The notes under the pieces were generated by a model, which was given only the letters and a program-made list of their open reading frames with translations, had not been told where the DNA came from and did no database searches. Both the position numbers and the translations under genes were made by a program. From JACCZX01 sp038216465 (GTDB taxonomy: Bacteria; Pseudomonadota; Gammaproteobacteria; Burkholderiales; Burkholderiaceae_F), in assembly GCA_038216465.1 (NCBI GenBank), contig JBBQQC010000003.1, positions 1 through 64,000 of the forward strand: a stretch of 64,000 bases of DNA, given 5' to 3'. Position 1 is the first letter of the stretch, and each line of letters begins with the position of its first letter. Shown here in pieces: positions 8,016 to 15,818 of the stretch.

Positions 8016-9587
8016 TCAACGGCTTGCTTGTTCGAGCAACTTCACCACGTCGTCGAATCGCTGCTGACGCGCCATGCTCAACGCTGTTTCGCCGGCGTTT
8101 GTCTTGAGCTTTGCCCGTGCTCCGGCCACCAGAAGACGTTGCACGTTCTGCGGTTGACCTGCAACGCTGGCATACATCAGTGCAGTCGAGCCGTCCTTGC
8201 TGACCGCATTTACGTCGACTTTCTTCTCGAGCAACAGCGGCACCATGTCGTTGCCGCAGTTGCCGGCAGCCAGCATCAAAGGCGTCACGCCGAGTACGTT
8301 CGCGGCATGAACATCGATGCCGTTGCGAAGGCGTTCGGGCGCCTGCTCGCACTGTTTTTCATCTCTGAGGGCAAAGAACAAAACGGTTTCGCCATTGGCA
8401 TTGCGTGTCTCGATCGTCGCAAAGCGACCCTCGGTGACCGCGGCTTGCAGAGCGTCCTGGGACAGGGATGCAGCAAATCCGATTTGCGGATCGTTCTGAA
8501 CGCGGTCCGAGATCGGATTTCGTGCGGAGATGTTGCGCGAGGGTGGATACTTGTCTACGAGATTGGCAGTGACCTCGTTGAGACCTTTCGCCAGTTCTTC
8601 CGAGTCTGCAAGTCCTGCCGCTGAAGCAACGGCCATAATCCCCGCGACGAGTTCCGACGAGGGCCTGTCGTGCTGATGATCCGCACGATGCTGAATCGCA
8701 AGTCGCAACTCCGGATGCAGCTGCTTGTTCAATAGCAGTGGCGTACCGGCCTTTACGAGCTCGACGGCCATGTCCTCGAGTCGTCGATCAATCGAAAACA
8801 GCAGGACGTGATACATGAGAGGGGCATCGATGGGGAGATGCTTGCGAGCCGCGAGAGCCGACTTGAACTCCGCCAGATCCCGGTTCCAGATCGCGCCCAC
8901 AAGCGCGCCATGTTCGCTCTTCAATTTGTTTTCTTGGGCACTGGTCACCGAGTGAAATATGGGCAATGCCACCAAGTACACAACAGAGATCACGAGTCCA
9001 GCTGTCACCGATGCTAGCTCTGCGCGCGAGGCGCTCGCGCTTTTCAGGAGTCGAAGGCCACCAATGGACGCGGCCAAGACAAGCAGGAAGACTCCGAAGC
9101 CGGCCGCGCCGGTGATCAAAGAGCTGGCAGTCCAGACATCGGTCGTCCAGTCGCGATAGTCGTATAAGTCTCGCGGGGCGGAAGGGTTCATGGCCAAGGC
9201 CACAACCGCAACGGTCCAGGCAATGACAGGAAGCCATATGCCCATCCTGATCAATCCGCGCAGCGCAGATACCGGCGATCTGCTGACGAAGACATCGACT
9301 GAGGCGGCCAGAGAGAACAAAGCGAAGAGCGCGGCTGGAAGGAAAAACAGCGGACTGAAATGCCGCGGCTCGCTAATCCAAAATGGGATACAGCCGATGG
9401 TCGGAAGGACCATCGCACCGTGACCGGCCGCAACCCCGGACGGCGAGAAGAACAATCCGCGCACAACCGCCACGACGAATTCTCGCGTTGGCGTTCGCGA
9501 CCAAATTCTTCGGAGGCCTCTAACAATCGCGATGCCGACGGCAACCGCCAGCGCGAACGCGATCAGAATGAAAGCAACCGCATCCAT
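8016..9587 (-). CDS. Multi-pass membrane protein with C-terminal ankyrin repeats
   Basis: From the chosen ATG this is 523 residues. The first half holds about six membrane segments, for example AFILIAFALAVAVGIAIV, LFFLPAALFALFSLAASVDV and LPVIAWTVAVVALAM. The C-terminal 160 residues hold ankyrin repeats: NANGETVLFFAL, GVTPLMLAAGNCGNDMVPLL, DGSTALMYASVAGQPQNVQR and NAGETALSMA. This suggests a membrane-anchored scaffold presenting a protein-binding ankyrin surface, with unknown partner. An in-frame ATG at 9689 would add 34 residues but they look non-coding. Immediately upstream on the same strand there may be a short gene (9613-9834). Confidence 0.8.
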   Translation of the reverse strand: MDAVAFILIAFALAVAVGIAIVRGLRRIWSRTPTREFVVAVVRGLFFSPSGVAAGHGAMVLPTIGCIPFWISEPRHFSPLFFLPAALFALFSLAASVDVFVSRSPVSALRGLIRMGIWLPVIAWTVAVVALAMNPSAPRDLYDYRDWTTDVWTASSLITGAAGFGVFLLVLAASIGGLRLLKSASASRAELASVTAGLVISVVYLVALPIFHSVTSAQENKLKSEHGALVGAIWNRDLAEFKSALAARKHLPIDAPLMYHVLLFSIDRRLEDMAVELVKAGTPLLLNKQLHPELRLAIQHRADHQHDRPSSELVAGIMAVASAAGLADSEELAKGLNEVTANLVDKYPPSRNISARNPISDRVQNDPQIGFAASLSQDALQAAVTEGRFATIETRNANGETVLFFALRDEKQCEQAPERLRNGIDVHAANVLGVTPLMLAAGNCGNDMVPLLLEKKVDVNAVSKDGSTALMYASVAGQPQNVQRLLVAGARAKLKTNAGETALSMARQQRFDDVVKLLEQASR

Positions 9588-9612
9588 CGGAGGTTGTCCA
9601 GCCACGACACGT

Positions 9613-9834
9613 TCAATAACCTTTAGGGTCGGGAACCGCCACCACGAAGTGTCCCATGCGATTCTGGTTTGACACCAAGCAGACCGCAAGCATTTGATTT
9701 TTGTCTTGGAGAATCGCGACTAAGCATCGACTGTGTCCCTTCGCGCCCTGGAAGCTGGACGGCGAGCTAATGGACGAGTCACAGCGCTGAGCTTGATCTG
9801 ACACCGTTTCACCTTGCAATCTACTTTTTGGCAA
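9613..9834 (-). CDS. Possible small protein, uncertain
   Basis: A 73-residue open frame whose second half (RCLVAILQDKNQMLAVCLVS, ending VVAVPDPKGY) has an alternating strand-like pattern with the look of real coding sequence, whereas the first 30 residues do not. It would lie 25 bases before the ankyrin gene on the same strand and could be its operon partner or a truncated remnant. I do not recognise a family. The alternative is that the whole 305-base stretch from 9588 to 9892 is non-coding. Confidence 0.3.
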   Translation of the reverse strand: MPKSRLQGETVSDQAQRCDSSISSPSSFQGAKGHSRCLVAILQDKNQMLAVCLVSNQNRMGHFVVAVPDPKGY

Positions 9835-9892
9835 CGCCTCTCAACCGGCATGATGCCCTGGGGCCGTCCCCGACTCGTAGCCGATCAACAGA

Positions 9893-10111
9893 ATGGAAGC
9901 ACAACGGGCCTACTTGCTTGAACGCTACCAAAAGTGGCTCGGCTTCTTCTCCGACGACAAGGGCGCCGCGGCACTTGCTGACAGTGCTCGCAGTTGGACT
10001 CGTGTCATTGAGTGCTGGAAGTACTTCCTATTGACATGTGGGAAGTCAGAGCGCGCGCAAGAGGGTTTCGCTGAAGGCCAGATTAGCGCGGGTCTAAGTT
10101 TTCTTCGGTGA
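9893..10111 (+). CDS. Hypothetical small protein
   Basis: A 72-residue open frame rich in Trp, Phe and aromatic helix residues (YLLERYQKWLGFFSDDKG, WTRVIECWKYFLLTCG). The pattern suggests a small helical protein. No strong Shine-Dalgarno is visible, and no family is recognised. It stands 97 bases before the HExxH gene in the same direction, which is the main contextual support. Confidence 0.42.
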   Translation: MEAQRAYLLERYQKWLGFFSDDKGAAALADSARSWTRVIECWKYFLLTCGKSERAQEGFAEGQISAGLSFLR

Positions 10112-10208
10112 AACGCAAACTTCTGACGACAAAAGCTAAGCCGTCATGAGTCTAGTGCCGCAACCAGCGGGCAATCCCGCCCAGTGCAGACGTATCGAGA
10201 GAGCTTGA

Positions 10209-11348
10209 ATGGCCAACGCAGTTGAGAAGCAATTTGACTTGATCCTTCCAAACTTGGAGAAGTCGAATCCGCCGCAATGGCCCGACCTGGAAGATCACTT
10301 TGATCCTGACGAATTAGAGGATTCTCTTCCGGACGGCGATGCTGGTCTGTTCACTGTTGATGAAGAACAGCTAGTCAGCGCCGCACCCGATTCTCTAGCG
10401 GGTCGAAGGGTGACCGGGGAGCTTTCAGACGATGAAAAAGAGACGATAGAGGGCGGTGTCCGGTTTCGTGGCATGGACGTACTCGCTTTCTACAAGTCTC
10501 GCCGGCGAATCACGGATCGTCCATTTCCTGGCCGTTGGGGCATCTTCTACCTGAAGCAAGGACTTGTCTTCCTCGAGTCTGAGATCTCGCGGGAATATCC
10601 TGGCTTCGGCGATCCGCGTGAGCTCGCTCTCGAGTTCCTACGCGCACACGAGCGATTCCACTTTCGCGCCGATCTCCAGACTTTGATGCTGGAGGCCGTG
10701 CTTGGCCGTGAGCTGTACTCGCCATTGCGGCAGTTGCTTCGTGGTCGGCAGCACTTGTTCGCGGAAGAGGCACTGGCAAATCGGCAAGTCTGGGATTGGG
10801 CACGGAGAGGGTCGATTGGGATTCGCGACTTCGCATTCGATTTCATGAAGCTGCAACCGGGTGCCTATGCTCGATTCGACGAGAATAGATTGCAGTTGGC
10901 CGGTGAATGGGCGGCTTCAGCGGTAGACCTCGCCATGCCTGGCATCGGCGTTCGCCCGGATCTTGCCCACTGGGTTGAAACCAGCCCGGAAGGTCTGCTC
11001 CGCCGGTCGCTATGCGCCGAGTACGTGGTCTACCCGACCAAGCTCTCGCATTGGATAAGTCCGGCGCTCGTTCTCCCGAACGTAAAGGATATTGCGGAAG
11101 ACCCTGAGCTAGTGAAGAGCTTGGAACGACGCTTCCAGAGCATGCGCGTGGCATGGGAGAGAACCAAGGCGAAGCTGCTTGAGAACCGTCTCTTAAGAGG
11201 GTTGAACTTCAAGCCCTGGCCGCCGGAAGGCAAGGACGCCTACTCGGTCAGAGTCAATGACAGCTTCCGAGCCCACCTTCGAAACATCGGCGAAGGCCGA
11301 TGGCTGGCGTACAAGTTCGGCCCGCACCCGAGCATGGGTCACGGATAG
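10209..11348 (+). CDS. HExxH metallopeptidase-like protein with RelE/ParE-like C-terminus
   Basis: 379 residues, cytoplasmic (no signal peptide). HERFH at residues 147-151 is a zincin-type zinc-binding motif, and E186/E187 within FAEEALANRQ could supply the third ligand. Residues 1-60 are acidic. The last 50 residues (AYSVRVNDSFRAHLR, then WLAYKFGPHPSMGH) resemble the beta-sheet core and C-terminal His motif of RelE/ParE/HigB toxins, preceded by a helical ERRFQSMRVAWERTKAKLL as in that fold. The function is unknown; a peptidase joined to an RNase-toxin-like fold is the simplest reading. The toxin-like part is similarity by eye only. The following gene at 11633 may be related functionally. Confidence 0.65.
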   Translation: MANAVEKQFDLILPNLEKSNPPQWPDLEDHFDPDELEDSLPDGDAGLFTVDEEQLVSAAPDSLAGRRVTGELSDDEKETIEGGVRFRGMDVLAFYKSRRRITDRPFPGRWGIFYLKQGLVFLESEISREYPGFGDPRELALEFLRAHERFHFRADLQTLMLEAVLGRELYSPLRQLLRGRQHLFAEEALANRQVWDWARRGSIGIRDFAFDFMKLQPGAYARFDENRLQLAGEWAASAVDLAMPGIGVRPDLAHWVETSPEGLLRRSLCAEYVVYPTKLSHWISPALVLPNVKDIAEDPELVKSLERRFQSMRVAWERTKAKLLENRLLRGLNFKPWPPEGKDAYSVRVNDSFRAHLRNIGEGRWLAYKFGPHPSMGHG

Positions 11349-11632
11349 GCACGATAACGGCCATTTGGAGCATGCGTTTTCGCCGAGACGGTGCCGGGAG
11401 GCGCGGCATTCTGCGAAGGTTACGTGGAGACGATCGTGCGAAGCACCGACTAACGAAGGGTCTTTTTGCGCGACACGCTCAGAATATTCCGGGTCACATA
11501 CGGAAGTGCGTGCGGCAGAGTGATCTCATTACGTTGTTTGCCAGCGAGTGGGAGCGCCGATATGAAGACGGCGCCACGGGCATACCTCGATGTCGAATTT
11601 CTTGCTTAGACCTTCCTTTATTGGGTGACAAA

Positions 11633-12037
11633 ATGAAACGCGAAAAGAGAGAGCTAACTTCGCGCGAGCTGGCGGTATTTAGGAAGCGCGGCGTCAAATC
11701 CCCTGGCGGACCGGTGGAAGTAGTAACCGTTTTTGAGTCAAGTGACCCGATATCCATAATGGGATGCCCTCACATCGAAGGTTTGGAAGCGATGGAGAAG
11801 CAACTTGATCTGCAACATCGTCAAAGACTTGAACAAGTAATTGCGCAGTTGGCGTTCTACGTAAACAAGCCCGGGGCGCTCGAAACGTTCGGGACGCTCG
11901 CGGAGCTTATGGAAGAGGCGGGACACACGCCGTCGGAGATCGCTGGTGCGTTCAGGGCGCATCTTCGGCCCAAGCGCTTCAGTTCGCCGAACGACATGCC
12001 GGGCGACAAGTCATTCAATTCTGCAAATGAGAAGTAA
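11633..12037 (+). CDS. Hypothetical protein
   Basis: A 134-residue protein of unrecognised family. It is predominantly helical and highly charged: KREKRELTSRELAVFRKRG at the start, then IEGLEAMEKQLDLQHRQRLE and TLAELMEEAGHTPSEIAGAF. The last segment resembles a small HTH-like or helical-bundle antitoxin region, but this is weak. The start at ATG 11633 follows TTGGGTGAC; an open frame extends upstream to 11300 but overlaps the end of the HExxH gene and reads as non-coding. It lies in the same direction as the HExxH/RelE-like gene with a 284-base gap. A repeat cluster begins 16 bases after its stop. Confidence 0.5.
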   Translation: MKREKRELTSRELAVFRKRGVKSPGGPVEVVTVFESSDPISIMGCPHIEGLEAMEKQLDLQHRQRLEQVIAQLAFYVNKPGALETFGTLAELMEEAGHTPSEIAGAFRAHLRPKRFSSPNDMPGDKSFNSANEK

Positions 12038-12053
12038 TCGATCGCTCGTAGGA

Positions 12054-12151
12054 AGTTTTTATATTTTCTGAGAATGGCCGATCACGCATTCTCAGAAAAA
12101 GTGATAACTCCCCTCTAGCGTCCTTCGAATAGTTGTCATGTTTTCTGAGAA
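12054..12151. repeat. Three copies of a 21-bp repeat in alternating orientation
   Basis: Copies at 12054-12074 (+), 12089-12109 (-) and 12131-12151 (+) share the consensus AGTTnTCAnnTTTTCTGAGAA; pairwise identities are 17/21 for copies 1 and 2 and 18/21 for the other two pairs. Copies 1 and 2 contain a perfect 12-bp inverted repeat (12064-12075 and 12088-12099). The gaps are 14 and 21 bases. A simple terminator would not need a third copy and would have a T run. An array of binding sites for a recombinase, transposase or regulator fits better. It lies between the accessory region and the nitrile hydratase genes, so it may mark an old element boundary. Confidence 0.7.
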
Positions 12152-12225
12152 CCTACAAGCGGGTCAAAGTTAGCGAACTCGGACACATCTGAACCCGCAT
12201 CGCGCTCGGGCGCGGCGTTTATTTG

Positions 12226-12843
12226 CTAGACAGCACGTTCTAGGTAGCTCTGAAACACCCCCACGTGGACCAACGCGGCGTCAGCCGAATTTGGCCAGAG
12301 ATCCTCGCTTCGAAAGCGCACGTCGTACGTAGGCTCGTCCTTCGCCTCCACGCCGTGCGCATGCGCGTCGGGAAAGGGGTAAGCCGGTGACTCGCTCACG
12401 ACCACGCCAAGCGTTCCGCGGATGGAGCCGGGCATTCGCACATGCCCGGGCACATAGTCCGCCCGGACGCGAACTCGATCTCCCGCCTGGAAGCGTTCGC
12501 GTGTGAGCGCGTTGGTGCGGCCCGATGCGGCCGCCGTCGCGAGGGGAAACGTCCCTTGAGCACGCCGCTCAAGTTCCTGGCGAGTCACGATACCTTTCTC
12601 GATCAAGAGGGTTGCGAGGCTCGTCAGTGAACGTTCGTAGTAGCTGGCCGAGAGGTAATGGCGCGGCTCCATCCGTTCAATCGCGTGCCGGTACTCGTCC
12701 ATGTTGAAGACACCGCTCCGCACTGCGAACGAATAGAGCGAATTGACGCGTACTTCCCATTTTTCGTGAAATGCCGGAGCGTTGACCGTGTAACGGACCG
12801 TTCCGAACCCCTGCCGGCCGCCGAGATCGTGCATCCCATCCAT
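12226..12843 (-). CDS. nthB: Nitrile hydratase-type beta subunit
   Basis: 205 residues from the ATG at 12843, four bases after the alpha-subunit stop. It begins MDGMHDLGGRQGFG, the hallmark start of nitrile hydratase beta subunits, and has the helical segment ERMEPRHYLSASYYERSLTS. The C-terminal SH3-like barrel contains FQAGDRVRVRADYVPGHVR and YDVRFRSEDLW, where the family has its conserved Arg and W/R residues. With the alpha subunit it would form a hydro-lyase converting nitriles to amides, or a relative such as thiocyanate hydrolase. No activator (P14K/P47K-like) gene is seen next to it, whereas most characterised loci have one. Confidence 0.85.
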   Translation of the reverse strand: MDGMHDLGGRQGFGTVRYTVNAPAFHEKWEVRVNSLYSFAVRSGVFNMDEYRHAIERMEPRHYLSASYYERSLTSLATLLIEKGIVTRQELERRAQGTFPLATAAASGRTNALTRERFQAGDRVRVRADYVPGHVRMPGSIRGTLGVVVSESPAYPFPDAHAHGVEAKDEPTYDVRFRSEDLWPNSADAALVHVGVFQSYLERAV

Positions 12844-12847
12844 AAGC

Positions 12848-13531
12848 TCACTCCAACTGCAGGCGCGCGACCCCAATCATGCTGTCGCGCGTCACAATCC
12901 CAACTAATTTGTCCTCCGGCCAGCCAACGGTTTCCTTCGGCTGCGCCGGCAAGACTATGTAGCGTGTGTCCGCAGCAGTGTCCCAAACGCGGATCTCGAC
13001 TTCCGCGGGCAGATCCAGACCCATCTCCCTTAGCACGGTGCGCGATTCGCGAACGACACGCGCGCGGTACTCCAGATCCTTGTACCAATCAGGCGGCAGT
13101 CCGATGATCGTGAACGCTGTGCATGAGCACTGCGTGCAGCAGATGACGTTCTGCACCGTCGGGGTGTTCTCCAGCACCACCAGATGCCGGTGATGTTTCG
13201 GCATTGAGATGCCAAGCTCCGCGACGGCGACACGGCCATTTGCGAGCAGGCGCTTGCGAAACGCCGGGTCGACCCACGCCCTTGCCACGACGCGGGCGCC
13301 GTGCTGCGGAATCCATTGTTCCTCGGCGACCCGACTCAGTTCCTCGACAGCTTGTGTGGCCTTCATGCCGCGCTCGTCGAGCGCCGCTTGGACGGCATCA
13401 ACCCGCTGCTCGAGCGACGCCGTTCGTTGAATGACACGATCTTGATCGATCTTGATATCTCCGACGGATTCAGCAGCAGAAACTATTATCCGCGGTACCT
13501 TCTCGCGATGCAATGATGTGCCGTTCGGCAT
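12848..13531 (-). CDS. nthA: Nitrile hydratase-type alpha subunit with variant metal motif
   Basis: 227 residues. The family core is clear: NGARVVARAW-like segment (HGARVVARAWVDPAFRKRLL), then the metal site, then GLPPDWYKDLEYRARVVRES and WDTAADTRYIVLPAQP. The metal-binding loop is C132-T-Q-C-S-C137, where known enzymes have CTLCSC (cobalt) or CSLCSC (iron). The three Cys ligands and the Ser are present but Leu is replaced by Gln, and an extra Cys (C131) precedes the loop. The Thr suggests the cobalt type. The start at ATG 13531 gives the usual length plus about 20 residues; the frame is open further upstream but reads as non-coding. Alpha precedes beta with a 4-base gap, so they are co-translated. 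Confidence 0.85.
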   Translation of the reverse strand: MPNGTSLHREKVPRIIVSAAESVGDIKIDQDRVIQRTASLEQRVDAVQAALDERGMKATQAVEELSRVAEEQWIPQHGARVVARAWVDPAFRKRLLANGRVAVAELGISMPKHHRHLVVLENTPTVQNVICCTQCSCTAFTIIGLPPDWYKDLEYRARVVRESRTVLREMGLDLPAEVEIRVWDTAADTRYIVLPAQPKETVGWPEDKLVGIVTRDSMIGVARLQLE

Positions 13532-13640
13532 CGCGCGAGGCCGCGCAACACGGTCGAACGGTGCGCTCAGGAATGAGCGCCGCGAACTCACATGCTGCAG
13601 ACGAGCGCGGCGAATTGGCTCGCCGCGCCTGAGAACACGG

Positions 13641-14297
13641 TTATGCGTCGCGGTCGCCGAGGAATATCTCAACTCTTCGGTTGCGCGCACGTCCCGCTTC
13701 GGTGTCGTTGCTCGCCACAGGCTCTCGTGCACCGCGGCCATCGATGCTGAACCGGTTTGAAGCGACGCCACGCGAAACGAGGTAGTCGCGCGTCGCGTCG
13801 GCGCGCTGCAGCGACAGCGGTTCGTTAACCGCCGCCGAGCCCGTCGAATCGGTATGGCCGATAATTGAGACGGTACTCGTTGGGTTTTGCTGCAGTGACT
13901 GCGCAAAGTTATCCAGCACCGGCCTGAAGTTTGGCCGAATGGCGGCTTGCCCCGAGTCAAACGAAATATCGCTTGGAACGACGATCTGCAGTCGGTTATC
14001 CGCAGTACGAGTCACTTGAACGCCGGTGCCTTGCGTCTGCTGCTCGATCTGCTTCTGCTGGCTCTCCATGCGCTTGTTCCAGACGTAGCCACCCAATGCG
14101 CCGGCGGCGGCGCCGATCGCTGCACCAGCGGCCGCGCCGCGGCCGCGGTTACTGGTGTTTCCTATCGCGCCGATGGCGGCGCCGGCCGCGGCGCCGACAC
14201 CTGCACCTGTTGCGGTGCGACGCTGCTGGTCGTCCATTGTTTCGCACGCACCAAGGGTAAACGTGGCCAATACGGCCACTACAATAATTTTTCGCAT
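13641..14297 (-). CDS. OmpA-family lipoprotein with glycine-zipper segments
   Basis: 218 residues. A signal peptide ends in the lipobox LGAC (C18), giving an outer-membrane lipoprotein. Two Gly/Ala-rich helices (GAGVGAAAGAAIGAIG and AAAGAAIGAAAGALGG) are glycine zippers, as in YiaD-like proteins. Residues 110-215 are a peptidoglycan-binding OmpA domain with IGHTDSTGSAAVNEPLS, the RAxATRDYL helix and a terminal RNRRVEIFL. It should link the outer membrane to peptidoglycan. It stands alone upstream of the divergent folE gene. Confidence 0.92.
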   Translation of the reverse strand: MRKIIVVAVLATFTLGACETMDDQQRRTATGAGVGAAAGAAIGAIGNTSNRGRGAAAGAAIGAAAGALGGYVWNKRMESQQKQIEQQTQGTGVQVTRTADNRLQIVVPSDISFDSGQAAIRPNFRPVLDNFAQSLQQNPTSTVSIIGHTDSTGSAAVNEPLSLQRADATRDYLVSRGVASNRFSIDGRGAREPVASNDTEAGRARNRRVEIFLGDRDA

Positions 14298-14525
14298 GAA
14301 GTGTCTCTCCGTCGGAATGGTTACAAGCTAAAAAGCAAACGCGATGCCCGCGGCCTGACCGCTGGTCATGTCGTAAACGCCGACTCGTATGGGAATGTTG
14401 ACGCGGGGTCGCAGTGAGTTCGGCGCGCCGGTCATTCTGGGTCGAACATCAGACCTGCCGGCTCCCGCCAGAGGTTCCTATATAGTCGTAAGGCGCTTGA
14501 GCCGACAGACCTTCAGTACCCTTCG

Positions 14526-15206
14526 ATGAACGCCCCGGTATCCGAAAGAATCCGCGCGCGTCTGCGCGCTGCGGGCAAGCGCTTCTACGCCAATGACAGC
14601 ATCGCCGAACACGTCGAGCCCGGCGAGCTGCAGTTGTTGCAGGACGAGGTTGAGCACAAATTGCTCGGGGTGCTGCAGAGTCTGGTGATCGATACCGAGG
14701 GTGACCACAACACGCGCGGCACCGCGCGCCGCATCGCTCGCATGTATCTGAGCGAAGTATTCAGCGGCCGCTACACGGCCAAGCCGCACGTAACCGAATT
14801 CCCCAACGTCGAGCGGCTCAACGAGTTAATGATCATCGGGCCGATCACGATCCGCAGCGCGTGTTCACACCACCTGTGTCCGATCCTCGGCAAGCTGTGG
14901 ATCGGCGTGCTCCCGAACGAGCATTCAAATCTGATCGGGCTATCGAAGTATTCGCGATTGGCCGACTGGGTGATGAGCCGCCCGCAGATTCAGGAAGAGG
15001 CGGTCACGCATCTGGCCGACCTTCTGCAGGCATCGATGAACCCGGATGGGCTCGCGCTCGTGATGGAAGCCGATCACTTCTGCATGCAGTGGCGGGGGGT
15101 GAAGGATGCCGACTCGAAGATGATCAATAGCGTAATGCGCGGTTCGTTCCTGAAAGATCCAAATCTGCGCGCGGAGTTCCTGTCGCTGTTGCGCGACCGT
15201 GGCTAG
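14526..15206 (+). CDS. folE: GTP cyclohydrolase I
   Basis: 226 residues; converts GTP to 7,8-dihydroneopterin triphosphate, the first step of folate and tetrahydropterin synthesis. Family motifs are GDHNTRGTARRIARMY, SACSHHLCPI with the Zn ligands Cys and His, GLSKYSRLADW, and HFCMQWRGV containing the third Zn ligand Cys. The zinc loop reads CSHHLCP rather than the more common CEHHLLP, so this is a divergent FolE lineage. An alternative start further into the gene would still retain the catalytic core. It is monocistronic, ending 6 bases before a convergent thermonuclease gene. Confidence 0.93.
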   Translation: MNAPVSERIRARLRAAGKRFYANDSIAEHVEPGELQLLQDEVEHKLLGVLQSLVIDTEGDHNTRGTARRIARMYLSEVFSGRYTAKPHVTEFPNVERLNELMIIGPITIRSACSHHLCPILGKLWIGVLPNEHSNLIGLSKYSRLADWVMSRPQIQEEAVTHLADLLQASMNPDGLALVMEADHFCMQWRGVKDADSKMINSVMRGSFLKDPNLRAEFLSLLRDRG

Positions 15207-15212
15207 GCACAG

Positions 15213-15710
15213 TTAACCGCCACGCCCCGCGCGGCGATACTCCCAGGGCGGCATCGGGTCGCTGAATGACCATAACCCGGCGTGCGCCGAACGGGCGTCG
15301 ATTTCCGCCCGCGCGTAACTCGCGCGATCGCTCGCGCGTTGCTCGCGCGCGTACTTGACGTAGTGCCATGCAAGGCCGCGTCGGATTTGCTCGAGGCCGA
15401 CGTCAACCCCGTCGACCGTGACACGGCACACCATGCGGCCGTAGCGATCGACCTTCGGACAATCGGCGTGCGCGCTGCGGCTGTGCGCCAGCTGCGTCAG
15501 CGACTGGCGCGAACGTTGTCCGTGCGGCTGGGTGCGCTCGGGCGCGTCGATGCCGTCAAGCCGGATCCTATGTTGCGTTTTGCTTGCGTCGAGCAGCGTA
15601 ACCGTGTCACCGTCGGCTACACCGACGATCGTGCCATCGAGCTCGGTGGCGCCGACGGGAATCGCCAGTGCAAGCGCCAACAAAAATGTAGTCGCATGAA
15701 TGAGTCGCAT
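15213..15710 (-). CDS. Thermonuclease family protein (SNase-like), second copy
   Basis: 165 residues with a clear signal peptide (TTFLLALALAIPVGATE), so it is secreted to the periplasm or beyond. The SNase motifs are DGDTVTLLD, RIRLDGIDAPERTQPHGQ (catalytic Arg and Glu) and DRYGRMVCRV (second Arg), followed by GLAWHYVKYAREQ and the terminal MPPWEYRR. It is closer to the standard family length than the copy at 4394-4837 and has a better signal peptide. The two are paralogues, about 11 kb apart and not in tandem. Confidence 0.9.
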   Translation of the reverse strand: MRLIHATTFLLALALAIPVGATELDGTIVGVADGDTVTLLDASKTQHRIRLDGIDAPERTQPHGQRSRQSLTQLAHSRSAHADCPKVDRYGRMVCRVTVDGVDVGLEQIRRGLAWHYVKYAREQRASDRASYARAEIDARSAHAGLWSFSDPMPPWEYRRAGRGG

Positions 15711-15818
15711 CGAATCTCCCTGTGCGAGACCATGCTAGGGAGCAACATCTGCAGCAAACGAGCGGAAAGAAGCGATGCGCGGCGCTAATTCGGTGCCCGC
15801 TTGTGATGCCGGGGGTTG

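Noticed and set aside
12064..12099. Perfect 12-bp inverted repeat read as a terminator
   Set aside because: No T run follows, and a third copy of the same element nearby shows it belongs to a repeat array.
14328..14435. Minus-strand stub ending in IPIRVGVYDMTSGQAAG and a terminal Phe, like the end of an outer-membrane barrel protein
   Set aside because: Only about 35 residues; suggestive but too short to call a gene remnant.
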